From Caballeronia choica (GTDB lineage: Bacteria > Pseudomonadota > Gammaproteobacteria > Burkholderiales > Burkholderiaceae), in contig NZ_FCON02000079.1 of assembly GCF_001544535.1 (NCBI RefSeq), positions 1 through 37,227 on the forward strand: a stretch of 37,227 nucleotides of DNA, read 5' to 3'. The notes beneath the pieces were generated by a model. That model ran no database searches. It was given only the letters and a program-made list of their open reading frames with translations, and was not told the origin of the DNA. The position numbers and the translations under genes were made by a program. Positions 23,161 through 30,960 of the stretch are shown in pieces. Numbering within the stretch: position 1 is the first letter of the stretch; each line of letters opens with the position of its first letter.

Positions 23161-25758
23161 ATGAACACTGCTAACCGAAAGCCCCTGCCCGGCACGAAGC
23201 TGGATTTCTTCGACACGCGAGCCGTCGTCGAATCGATCCAGCCCGGCGCCTACGACACCCTGCCCTACACCTCGCGCGTGCTCGCCGAGAACCTCGTGCG
23301 CCGGTGCGCGCCGGCCACGCTTGCGGCGTCGCTCCGGCAGATCATCGAGCGCAAGCGCGACCTGGATTTCCCGTGGTTTCCGGCGCGCGTCGTGTGCCAC
23401 GACATCCTCGGCCAGACCGCCCTCGTCGACCTCGCCGGCCTGCGCGATGCGATTGCAGCCCAAGGCGGCGATCCGGCGCTGGTCAACCCGGTCGTGCCGA
23501 CGCAACTCGTGGTGGATCACTCGCTTGCCGTCGAATGCGGCGGCTTCGATCCTGACGCGTTCGAGAAGAACCGCGCGATCGAGGATCGTCGCAATGAAGA
23601 CCGCTTCCACTTTATCGACTGGACCAAGAAGGCGTTCAAGAACGTCGACGTGATTCCGCCGGGCAACGGCATCCTGCATCAGATCAACCTCGAACGCATG
23701 AGTCCGGTCGTGCAGGTGAAAGACGGCGTGGCCTTCCCCGACACGCTGGTCGGCACCGACTCGCACACGCCGATGGTGGATGCGCTCGGCGTGATCGCGA
23801 TCGGCGTGGGCGGCCTCGAAGCCGAAAGCGTGATGCTGGGTCGCGCTTCGTGGATGCGTCTGCCGGATATCGTCGGCGTCGAACTGAGCGGCAAGCCCGG
23901 CCCGGGCATCACCGCCACCGACGTGGTGCTCTCGCTGACCGAATTCCTGCGCAAGGAAAAAGTCGTCGGGGCGTATCTGGAGTTTTATGGCGAAGGCACG
24001 GCGAGCCTGACGCTCGGCGATCGCGCGACCATCGCCAACATGGCGCCCGAGTTCGGCGCGACCGCCGCGATGTTCTACATCGACGAGCAGACCATCAAGT
24101 ACCTCAAGCTCACCGGCCGCGACGACCAGCTCGTGAAGCTGGTGGAAACCTACGCGAAGGAAACCGGCCTCTGGGCCGATACCCTGAAGAACGCCGAGTA
24201 TGAGCGCGTGCTGAAGTTCGACTTGTCGACGGTGGTGCGCACGCTCGCCGGGCCGTCGAATCCGCATCGCCGGCTGCCGGTGTCCGAACTGGCCGCGCGC
24301 GGCATCAGCGGCAAGGTCGAGAACGAACCCGGCCTGATGCCGGACGGCGCCGTGATCATCGCCGCGATCACGAGCTGCACGAATACCAACAACCCGCGCA
24401 ACATGATCGCCGCCGGGTTGCTCGCCCGCAATGCCAATCGGGCCGGCCTCACGCGCAAGCCGTGGGCGAAGACGTCGCTCGCGCCGGGCTCGAAGGCCGT
24501 GACGCTGTATCTGGAAGAGGCCGGCCTGATGCCGGAACTGGAACAACTGGGCTTTGGCGTCGTCGCGTATGCATGCACGTCGTGCAACGGCATGTCGGGC
24601 GCGCTCGATCCCGTGCTCCAGAAGGAAATCGTCGACCGCGATCTGTATGCGACCGCCGTGCTGTCCGGCAACCGCAACTTCGACGGACGCATCCACCCGT
24701 ACGCGAAGCAGGCGTTCCTCGCCTCGCCGCCGCTGGTGGTCGCTTACGCGATTGCCGGCACGATCCGCTTCGACATCGAGAAGGACGTGCTGGGAACCGA
24801 CGCCGACGGCAATCCGGTGCGGCTCAAGGACATCTGGCCGTCGGATGAAGAGATCGACGCGATCGTGGCCTCGAGCGTGAAGCCCGAGCAGTTCCGCAAG
24901 GTGTACGAGCCGATGTTCGCCGTCACCGCCGACACCGGCGAGAAAGCGAAGCCGCTGTACGACTGGCGTCCGCAGAGCACCTATATCCGCCGCCCGCCGT
25001 ACTGGGAAGGCGCGCTCGCAGGCGCTCGCGCGCTCACCGGGATGCGCGCGCTCGCCGTGCTGGGCGACAACATCACGACCGACCATCTGTCGCCTTCGAA
25101 CGCGATTATGGCCGACAGCGCCGCCGGCGAGTATCTGACGAAGATGGGCCTGCCGGAAGAAGACTTCAACTCGTACGCAACGCACCGTGGTGACCACCTG
25201 ACCGCGCAGCGCGCCACCTTCGCCAATCCGACGCTCCTGAACGAAATGGCGGTCGAGGACGGCAAGGTCAAGGCGGGGTCGCTGACTCGCATCGAGCCGG
25301 AGGGCAAGGTCACGCGCATGTGGGAAGCCATCGAAACGTACATGGAGCGCAAGCAGCCGCTGATCGTGATCGCGGGCGCGGACTACGGCCAGGGTTCGTC
25401 GCGCGACTGGGCCGCCAAGGGCGTGCGTCTCGCGGGCGCGGAGGCGATCGTCGCGGAAGGGTTCGAACGCATTCACCGCACGAACCTCGTCGGGATGGGC
25501 GTGCTGCCGCTGGAGTTCAAGCCCGGCGTGAATCGCACGACGCTCGGCATCGACGGCACCGAGACGTTCGACGTGACGGGTGAACGCAAGCCCCGCGCCG
25601 ACCTGACGCTCGTGATCCATCGCAGAAACGGCGAGCGCGTGGAAGTGCCGGTGACCTGCCGCCTCGACACTGCGGAAGAAGTCTCGATCTACGAAGCGGG
25701 CGGCGTGCTGCAACGCTTCGCGCAGGACTTCCTCGAATCGTCGAAAGCGGCTGCCTGA
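23161..25758 (+). CDS. acnD: AcnD: Fe-S 2-methylcitrate dehydratase (aconitase family)
   Basis: 865-residue aconitase-superfamily enzyme with a 4Fe-4S cluster. The cluster cysteines are Cys406 in ITSCTNTNNP and Cys472 and Cys475 in ACTSCNGMSG. The swivel domain at the C-terminus includes GADYGQGSSRDWAAKG. AcnD dehydrates 2-methylcitrate to trans-2-methylaconitate, which PrpF isomerises, replacing PrpD. The length and the N-terminal TKLDFFDTR sequence are typical of AcnD rather than housekeeping AcnA. The ATG at 23161 has no clear ribosome site; no better in-frame start exists. The neighbours prpB, prpC and prpF settle the assignment. Confidence 0.93.
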   Translation: MNTANRKPLPGTKLDFFDTRAVVESIQPGAYDTLPYTSRVLAENLVRRCAPATLAASLRQIIERKRDLDFPWFPARVVCHDILGQTALVDLAGLRDAIAAQGGDPALVNPVVPTQLVVDHSLAVECGGFDPDAFEKNRAIEDRRNEDRFHFIDWTKKAFKNVDVIPPGNGILHQINLERMSPVVQVKDGVAFPDTLVGTDSHTPMVDALGVIAIGVGGLEAESVMLGRASWMRLPDIVGVELSGKPGPGITATDVVLSLTEFLRKEKVVGAYLEFYGEGTASLTLGDRATIANMAPEFGATAAMFYIDEQTIKYLKLTGRDDQLVKLVETYAKETGLWADTLKNAEYERVLKFDLSTVVRTLAGPSNPHRRLPVSELAARGISGKVENEPGLMPDGAVIIAAITSCTNTNNPRNMIAAGLLARNANRAGLTRKPWAKTSLAPGSKAVTLYLEEAGLMPELEQLGFGVVAYACTSCNGMSGALDPVLQKEIVDRDLYATAVLSGNRNFDGRIHPYAKQAFLASPPLVVAYAIAGTIRFDIEKDVLGTDADGNPVRLKDIWPSDEEIDAIVASSVKPEQFRKVYEPMFAVTADTGEKAKPLYDWRPQSTYIRRPPYWEGALAGARALTGMRALAVLGDNITTDHLSPSNAIMADSAAGEYLTKMGLPEEDFNSYATHRGDHLTAQRATFANPTLLNEMAVEDGKVKAGSLTRIEPEGKVTRMWEAIETYMERKQPLIVIAGADYGQGSSRDWAAKGVRLAGAEAIVAEGFERIHRTNLVGMGVLPLEFKPGVNRTTLGIDGTETFDVTGERKPRADLTLVIHRRNGERVEVPVTCRLDTAEEVSIYEAGGVLQRFAQDFLESSKAAA

Positions 25759-25822
25759 ACACCGCCAAACGGACGGCACGTTACGTTGCGTGCCGTCCCC
25801 CAACCACGCAGACCACATCGCC

Positions 25823-27004
25823 ATGACCCACGCTCCACAGATCAGGATTCCCGCCACCTACATGCGTGGCGGCACCAGCAAAGGCGTGTTCTTTCGCCTT
25901 CAGGACTTGCCCGAAGCCGCGCAGGTGCCGGGCGCCGCGCGCGATGCGCTTCTCTTGCGCGTGATCGGCAGCCCGGACCCGTACGGCAAGCAGATCGACG
26001 GCATGGGCGGCGCGACATCGAGCACGAGCAAGACCGTGATCGTCGCGAAGAGCAGCAAGGCCGATCACGATGTCGACTACCTGTTCGGCCAGGTCGCCAT
26101 CGACAAGGCTTTCGTGGACTGGAGCGGCAACTGCGGCAATCTCTCCGCCGCTGTGGGGCCGTTCGCGATCACGAGCGGCTTGATCGATCCCGAGCGCGTG
26201 CCGGATAACGGCGTCGCGGTCGTGCGCATCTGGCAAGCGAATATCGGCAAGACGATCATCGCGCACGTGCCGGTCACGAAAGGCGCGGTGCAGGAAACCG
26301 GCGACTTCGAACTCGACGGCGTGACGTTCCCGGCCGCCGAAGTTCGGCTCGAATTCATGGACCCGGCCGCCGAGGAAGACGGCGCGGGCGGCGCGATGTT
26401 TCCGACCGGCAATCTGGTCGACGATCTCGAAGTGCCGGGCATCGGCACGCTGAAAGCGACGATGATCAACGCCGGCATCCCGACCATCTTCCTGAACGCG
26501 GAGGCGATCGGCTACACGGGCACCGAATTGCAGGACGCGATCAACAGCGATCCGAAGGCGCTCGCGAAGTTCGAGACGATCCGCGCACACGGGGCGGTGC
26601 GCATGGGCCTGATCAAACACGTCGACGAGATCGGGAGCCGGCAGCACACGCCGAAGATCGCGTTCGTCGCGAAGCCGGTCGGGTATGTCGCGTCGAGCGG
26701 GAAGGCGGTTGCTGCCGGCGACGTCGATCTGCTGGTGCGCGCGCTGTCGATGGGCAAGCTCCATCACGCGATGATGGGCACGGCGGCGGTCGCCATCGGC
26801 ACGGCGGCGGCGATCACCGGCACGCTGGTGAATCTTGCCGCCGGCGGCGGTGAGCGGGACGCCGTGAGGTTCGGCCATCCGTCAGGGACATTGCGAGTCG
26901 GCGCGCAGGCGAGCCGGGGCGATGGCGAATGGACCGTCACCAAGGCGATCATGAGCCGCAGCGCGCGGGTGCTGATGGAGGGATGGGTGCGGGTTCCGGG
27001 GTGA
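25823..27004 (+). CDS. prpF: PrpF: 2-methylaconitate cis-trans isomerase
   Basis: 393-residue PrpF-family isomerase (diaminopimelate epimerase-like fold, no cofactor). It converts trans- to cis-2-methylaconitate so that aconitase can complete the cycle. The N-terminal fingerprint YMRGGTSKGVFF and the CGNLSAAVGPFA motif are both present. I start at the ATG at 25823; a GTG at 25790 would add 11 residues without family character. It is the last gene of the prp operon. A strong rho-independent terminator lies about 90 bp downstream. prpD and prpE are absent from the window, as expected for the AcnD/PrpF version, where prpE is often elsewhere. Confidence 0.92.
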   Translation: MTHAPQIRIPATYMRGGTSKGVFFRLQDLPEAAQVPGAARDALLLRVIGSPDPYGKQIDGMGGATSSTSKTVIVAKSSKADHDVDYLFGQVAIDKAFVDWSGNCGNLSAAVGPFAITSGLIDPERVPDNGVAVVRIWQANIGKTIIAHVPVTKGAVQETGDFELDGVTFPAAEVRLEFMDPAAEEDGAGGAMFPTGNLVDDLEVPGIGTLKATMINAGIPTIFLNAEAIGYTGTELQDAINSDPKALAKFETIRAHGAVRMGLIKHVDEIGSRQHTPKIAFVAKPVGYVASSGKAVAAGDVDLLVRALSMGKLHHAMMGTAAVAIGTAAAITGTLVNLAAGGGERDAVRFGHPSGTLRVGAQASRGDGEWTVTKAIMSRSARVLMEGWVRVPG

Positions 27005-27096
27005 TTTTCGCTGGCGCTTCCTGGGTCGCGGTGGCGCGGGTATGAACAACACCTGATTCCGCCCTGGCAAGGTGCGCGACAACAGCGGTAGTGAAG

Positions 27097-27132
27097 GAAG
27101 AAAGGGAGCCTCGCGGCTCCCTTTCTTCGTTT
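27097..27132 (+). terminator. Rho-independent terminator after prpF
   Basis: A perfect 14-bp stem: GAAGAAAGGGAGCC (27097-27110) with GGCTCCCTTTCTTC (27115-27128), around the loop TCGC. It is followed by GTTT, and the T/C-rich right arm adds further T residues. Its A-rich left side means it could work in both directions. It closes the prp operon. Confidence 0.85.
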
Positions 27133-27538
27133 GGTCAAGGTCACGCCGATCAGATCGTTCCCGGAAACAAGCATTGGCCCATGTGCACTCAAATCACCGT
27201 CGATAGTAAGACTATTAAGGTGGCACATGGTGCAAACCGAACTGATGACACAGGACTACATTCGTTAATCAAGTCGCTCCCTTCGTCGTGTTGCGATGCA
27301 GTGTGGAATGCGAACATGCAAAGCCAAGACGACGCCGAATAATTCAAATAGTCCGACTAGTTAAGGGTATACATTGATTAATAGGTAAAAGTGCGTGATA
27401 TAGGATTTTCTGAGGGTAATCATGCGTACGCGCGTGCACACGGTTTCGTCGATGGAGTGATGCCCGGCTCCGGTGCGGTACCGGCCTGCGCCGTCATGCA
27501 CAGTGAAGTGTTTAACAACTGGAAGACGGGAGACTGAG
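27133..27538 (+). promoter_or_regulatory. Control region before sugar-type ABC operon
   Basis: About 400 bp without a convincing gene and AT-richer than the surroundings, especially 27340-27420. It contains an inverted pair CCATGTGC (27179-27186) and GCACATGG (27223-27230) and a small palindrome ATAGT-AAG-ACTAT (27203-27215) between them. These could be operator sites for a regulator not encoded beside it. A frame of 83 codons from 27091 starts inside the terminator and has no recognisable content. A weak -35/-10 pair may lie at TTGATT (27374) and GATATA (27397). Confidence 0.35.
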
Positions 27539-28621
27539 ATGATGGCGCAAGAGAAGGAAGACAAAGACGAAGTGCAGACCATGCGTCGCGGATTGCTTCA
27601 GGGCGCTGGCTTGACTGCGGCAATGGCGCTATTGGGCGGCGCGATCACGCCGGCGCAAGCCGCGGAAGCGGGCTCGTTCCCGGCACACAAGCGCTGGAAG
27701 ATCGTATTCGTCAATCATGTCACGACGAACCCGTTTTTCGTGCCGACGCAATACGGCATTCAGGACGCCACCGCCCTGCTTGGGATGGACTATCAATGGA
27801 CCGGCTCGGCCAATGCCGACATCGCCGAAATGGTGAATGCGGTCAATGCGGCGATTGCCGCCAAAGCTGACGCGATCGCCGTGCCGATCGTCGATCCCAA
27901 GGCGTTTGACAAGCCCATCCAGGCCGCGCTCGACGCCGGCATTCCGGTGTTCGCCTATAACGCCGATGCGCCTTCGGGTTCCTCGAATCCGCGCCTCGCG
28001 TATATCGGGCAGGACCTGTATCTGTCGGGCTACCAGATGGGCGAACGCATCGCGAGTCTCATCGATAGCGGCCTCGTCGCGCTCTTCATCGCGACGCCGG
28101 GACAGCTCAACATTCAGCCGCGACTCGACGGCGCGGTGGCCGCCATCAAGAAGTCGGGCAAGAAGATCGACGTGCAAACCATCGCGACTGGCGCGACCGT
28201 CAACGAAGAACTCTCCAAGATCAAATCGTTCTTTCTCGGTCACCAGGATCTCAAAGGGATGTTCGCCGTCGACGCGGGCAGTACCCAGGGCGTCGCGGAA
28301 GTGATGAAGGAGTCCAACCTGCCCGCGAAGGGCGTGCACGGCGGTGGCTTCGACCTGTTGCCACGCACCGTCGACCTGATCCACGACGGCTTCCTCGATT
28401 TCACCATCGACCAGCAACCCTACGTGCAGGGCTTCTATACCGTGGTCGAGGCCTTCACCTTTCTTGCGTCCGGTGGACTCGTTGGACCGGCCAATATCAA
28501 CACCGGCCTGAAGTTCGTGACCAAGGGCTCAGTCGATCCGTACCTGACGACTTCGACGCGCTATGAAGGCAAGAGCACGAAAGCCCAGATCGTGCCACGC
28601 ACGGGGGCAATCAAAGGGTGA
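27539..28621 (+). CDS. Sugar-type ABC importer substrate-binding protein (Tat-like signal)
   Basis: 360-residue periplasmic binding protein of the ribose/galactose class (Peripla_BP_4). The N-terminus has a twin-arginine-like signal, MRRGLLQGAGLTAAMALLGG (residues about 15-34), with cleavage near AQA. The mature start IVFVNHVTTNPFFVPTQYG and the hinge segments VPIVDPKAFDKPIQAALDAG and FAVDAGSTQGVAE are typical of the class. The ATG at 27539 has GGGAG six bases upstream. The ligand cannot be read from the sequence; sugars or sugar alcohols are most likely. It is the first gene of a three-gene importer, with a GTGA overlap to the permease. No kinase or catabolic enzyme follows to hint at the substrate. 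Confidence 0.83.
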   Translation: MMAQEKEDKDEVQTMRRGLLQGAGLTAAMALLGGAITPAQAAEAGSFPAHKRWKIVFVNHVTTNPFFVPTQYGIQDATALLGMDYQWTGSANADIAEMVNAVNAAIAAKADAIAVPIVDPKAFDKPIQAALDAGIPVFAYNADAPSGSSNPRLAYIGQDLYLSGYQMGERIASLIDSGLVALFIATPGQLNIQPRLDGAVAAIKKSGKKIDVQTIATGATVNEELSKIKSFFLGHQDLKGMFAVDAGSTQGVAEVMKESNLPAKGVHGGGFDLLPRTVDLIHDGFLDFTIDQQPYVQGFYTVVEAFTFLASGGLVGPANINTGLKFVTKGSVDPYLTTSTRYEGKSTKAQIVPRTGAIKG

Positions 28622-29619
28622 CGTCTTCCGTGACGGACGTCCAAAAGGCCGGCAGGCGCCCGAGGCGGTGGTCGAACGCGCTCGGGCGATCCAGCGAGAT
28701 CCGCATCTTTGCGGTCGCGCTCATCCTCTGCGTCTACTTCGAGACGGTCAACCACGACTTTCTGCTGACCGGCGCGAGTCTGCAAAACCTCTCCCAGTTC
28801 ATCGCCCCGGTGGCGATCATCGCCTTTGGCGAAATCATGCTGATGATCGGCGGGGAGATCGATCTCTCGGCGGGGATGGTCTTTGCGTTTGCGCCTTTCA
28901 TCATGCATTTCGCACTCGAGGCAGGTTTGCCCCCATGGCTTGCCATACTGGTCGGCGTGATTGCGGCGGCCCTGGTCGGGTTGGTCAACGGCGCGGTGAC
29001 GGTGTACCTGCGCATCCCATCTTTTGTGACGACGCTGGGTACGTTGTTCTTCGTGAACGGCCTCACGCTGACGATCTCGCGTGGCACGCCGGTCTCGCCG
29101 CCGGAGAATTCCGCGCTCGCGCCGTTCATGGGCGAATGGGGCTATAGCGAAATCATCTGGACCCTCGCCATTGCCGCCGCGATGCACGTTTTGCTCCGTC
29201 ACACCCGCTGGGGATTGCATACGATCGCGTCGGGCGCGAATCCGCTGGGCGCAAGCGAAGCGGGCATACAGGTCAGACGGCTTAAACTCGGCAACTTCAT
29301 TCTTGCCGCACTGCTGGCTGGCTTCACCGGAATACTGGAAGCCTTCCGCATCACGTCGATCGATCCGCAAGCGGGCGGCAACCAGATCATGTTCCTGGCG
29401 GTGGCCGCAGCCGTCATTGGCGGCACGCCGTTAGCCGGAGGTTCCGGCACGATCATCGGCGGCCTGATCGGCGCGGCGGTCCTGGGCATCCTCAATGACG
29501 GCTTCACGCTGATCGGCATCAACGCGTTCACCTTCAACATGATTCTCGGCGCGGCCATTCTCGGGGCGATGATCTTCAACATCCACGTCGTTCGTCTCGC
29601 GCGCAAGGGAGAATTGTGA
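28618..29619 (+). CDS. Sugar-type ABC importer permease (RbsC/FrcC-like)
   Basis: 333-residue inner-membrane permease of the RbsC/branched-chain-like family, with eight to ten hydrophobic segments. The family motif is visible in MIGGEIDLSAGMVFA and in the C-terminal GGTPLAGGSGTIIGGLIGA. The GTG start overlaps the binding-protein stop, and its own stop overlaps the ATPase ATG (TGATG), so the three genes are coupled. It would form a homodimeric channel. It is close in type to FrcC (fructose) permeases, but the substrate is unassigned. Confidence 0.83.
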   Translation: MTSSVTDVQKAGRRPRRWSNALGRSSEIRIFAVALILCVYFETVNHDFLLTGASLQNLSQFIAPVAIIAFGEIMLMIGGEIDLSAGMVFAFAPFIMHFALEAGLPPWLAILVGVIAAALVGLVNGAVTVYLRIPSFVTTLGTLFFVNGLTLTISRGTPVSPPENSALAPFMGEWGYSEIIWTLAIAAAMHVLLRHTRWGLHTIASGANPLGASEAGIQVRRLKLGNFILAALLAGFTGILEAFRITSIDPQAGGNQIMFLAVAAAVIGGTPLAGGSGTIIGGLIGAAVLGILNDGFTLIGINAFTFNMILGAAILGAMIFNIHVVRLARKGEL

Positions 29620-30389
29620 TGTCCGAGGTCATGGAGGCGTTGCGCGGCGAGGACATCGTCAAGCGTTTCGGCCCGGTCACCGCGCTCGATGGCGTGACGC
29701 TCACGCTAAGGCAGGGCGAAATCCTCGGCATCCTCGGCGACAATGGCGCAGGCAAATCCACGCTGATCAAGATCCTGACCGGCTTTCATCAGCAGACGAG
29801 CGGCAAGCTCTTTGTGGGCGGCGAGGAAACGATGCTCCGCTCGGTCGATCACGCGCGCTCGCTGGGCATCGAATGCGTCTATCAGGATCTGGCGCTTGCC
29901 AACTCGCTAAGCATTTATCACAACATGTTCCTGAATCGGGAAATCATCCGTCGAGGGCCATTTCGCCTGTTGAACAATCGCGCAATGCGGGAACGCGCTG
30001 CGGAGTGCCTCGAAGAAATCGGCGTGCATGTGCCCTCGGTCGATCTTCCCGTCGAGCAGCTTTCCGGCGGGCAGCGACAGGCCATCGCGGTCGCGCGCGC
30101 GGTCAATTCGAATGCAAGGATATTGTTGCTCGACGAACCGCTTGCCGCGATGGGCGCCCGCGAGGCTGGGTTGATCATCGACCTGATCCTTCGCCTCAAG
30201 GCAAAAGGCGGTCTGTCCATCGTGATGATCATGCACAACTACGCGCAGACGCTCGACATCGCGGATCGCGTAATGCTGATGCAGCGTGGACGTGTGACTT
30301 ACCAGCGGGAGGCAGCCAGCACGTCGGTCGAGGAATTGATGGACATCGTGCGACGCGAGTACCGGGCAATGCGGACCTCGGCGCAGTGA
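29619..30389 (+). CDS. Sugar-type ABC importer ATPase, single domain (FrcA-like)
   Basis: 256-residue ATPase with a single nucleotide-binding domain, unlike the tandem RbsA/MglA type. Walker A GDNGAGKSTLIK is at about 39-50, the signature is QLSGGQRQAIAVARA, and Walker B is ILLLDEPLAAMG. The ATG at 29619 overlaps the permease stop; a GTG one codon earlier is possible. A single-domain enzyme working as a homodimer fits FrcA-like importers. The operon stops here. The next 30 bp lead into gene remnants, so anything once downstream may have been lost. Confidence 0.85.
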   Translation: MSEVMEALRGEDIVKRFGPVTALDGVTLTLRQGEILGILGDNGAGKSTLIKILTGFHQQTSGKLFVGGEETMLRSVDHARSLGIECVYQDLALANSLSIYHNMFLNREIIRRGPFRLLNNRAMRERAAECLEEIGVHVPSVDLPVEQLSGGQRQAIAVARAVNSNARILLLDEPLAAMGAREAGLIIDLILRLKAKGGLSIVMIMHNYAQTLDIADRVMLMQRGRVTYQREAASTSVEELMDIVRREYRAMRTSAQ

Positions 30390-30419
30390 CACAGAGGCCC
30401 GGTGATCCGCGCCCAGGAA

Positions 30420-30598
30420 TCAATCGAACATGTCGGGCTGCGTGGCAACCAGTTGATCGTACAGCGTCTGAAAATGCAGCCAGCCGATGAACGAACTGCC
30501 GACGTGTTCACGGCTATAGCGCGCCCGTTCTGGCGTCACAAAGGTAGGCTTGACCCCCGAAGCCTCGACAAGCAACTGCTGCTGACAGACACGTTCGA
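30420..30598 (-). pseudogene. 3' remnant, possibly class II aldolase/adducin family
   Basis: The leftward frame that ends at TGA 30420-30422 reads LERVCQQQLLVEASG, then VTPERARYSREHVG and GWLHFQTLYDQLVATQPDMFD, about 60 residues with clear coding character. The beginning resembles the ERACQ-type helix and the end resembles the C-terminus of class II aldolase/adducin proteins; this is a tentative recollection. No N-terminal part exists: upstream the frame soon meets a stop (near 30640) inside sequence that belongs to the opposite-strand LysR remnant. It is a truncated gene fused at about 30598. Confidence 0.5.
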
Positions 30599-30763
30599 GC
30601 GAGCCGGAAACTTGTGATGCTCGGCGAAGGACTGTTCAAACCGATCTTCCGCGAAACGCATTTCGCGTGTTATCGGGTGGCCGACCGCAACTCATCGAAG
30701 ATAGCGGAATTCCGCGACTGGATTTACCGCGAGAGTCAGACCGCCCCTGAGACCGACGACTGA
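30599..30763 (+). pseudogene. 3' remnant of a LysR-family regulator
   Basis: The rightward frame reads ASRKLVMLGEGLFKPIFRE, then THFACYRVADRNSSKIAEFRDWIYRES. This fits the very C-terminus of the GcvA-like LysR substrate-binding domain (SGRLV..., YYLV..., K+AFRDWL..E). About 250 residues, including the DNA-binding domain, are missing; the frame to the left is non-LysR and soon hits a stop. Its last 28 bp overlap the DUF2783 gene on the other strand. LysR genes are usually divergent from their target, so the facing aldolase-like remnant was probably the target. Confidence 0.6.
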
Positions 30764-30954
30764 ACGCCCGCGCGTGCCTGTGCGAGCGCCTCACGCAAGA
30801 CGTCCGCATCGCCGATATGGTTCGCCAGCAAGAGCACCAGCTTGGCATTCATGAAGTGGCTTTCTTCCTCGGTCAGGCCGTTGTGCGCGTCGATGAGGCT
30901 CTCGTAGAAAGCGTCCGGATCAGCAATGTTCGATTCGATGTTGAGCTTGTTCAT
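30736..30954 (-). CDS. DUF2783 small protein, partner of FAD monooxygenase
   Basis: 72-residue protein matching DUF2783, a short family usually encoded directly after FAD-dependent monooxygenases. It begins MNKLNIESNIADPDAFYESL and contains NAKLVLLLANHIGD. No catalytic motif is visible and the function is unknown. The ATG lies 6 bp after the monooxygenase stop. The last ten or so residues (VQSSVSGAV) may be longer than usual, perhaps because the 3' end was altered by the neighbouring rearrangement. Confidence 0.75.
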   Translation of the reverse strand: MNKLNIESNIADPDAFYESLIDAHNGLTEEESHFMNAKLVLLLANHIGDADVLREALAQARAGVQSSVSGAV

Positions 30955-30960
30955 GATGGT

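Noticed and set aside
23023-25857. 944-codon minus-strand frame opposite acnD
   Set aside because: Antisense shadow. The plus strand carries the clear AcnD with its Fe-S cysteines.
27091-27342. 83-codon frame after prpF
   Set aside because: Its start lies inside the rho-independent terminator, it has no ribosome site and it shows no domain.
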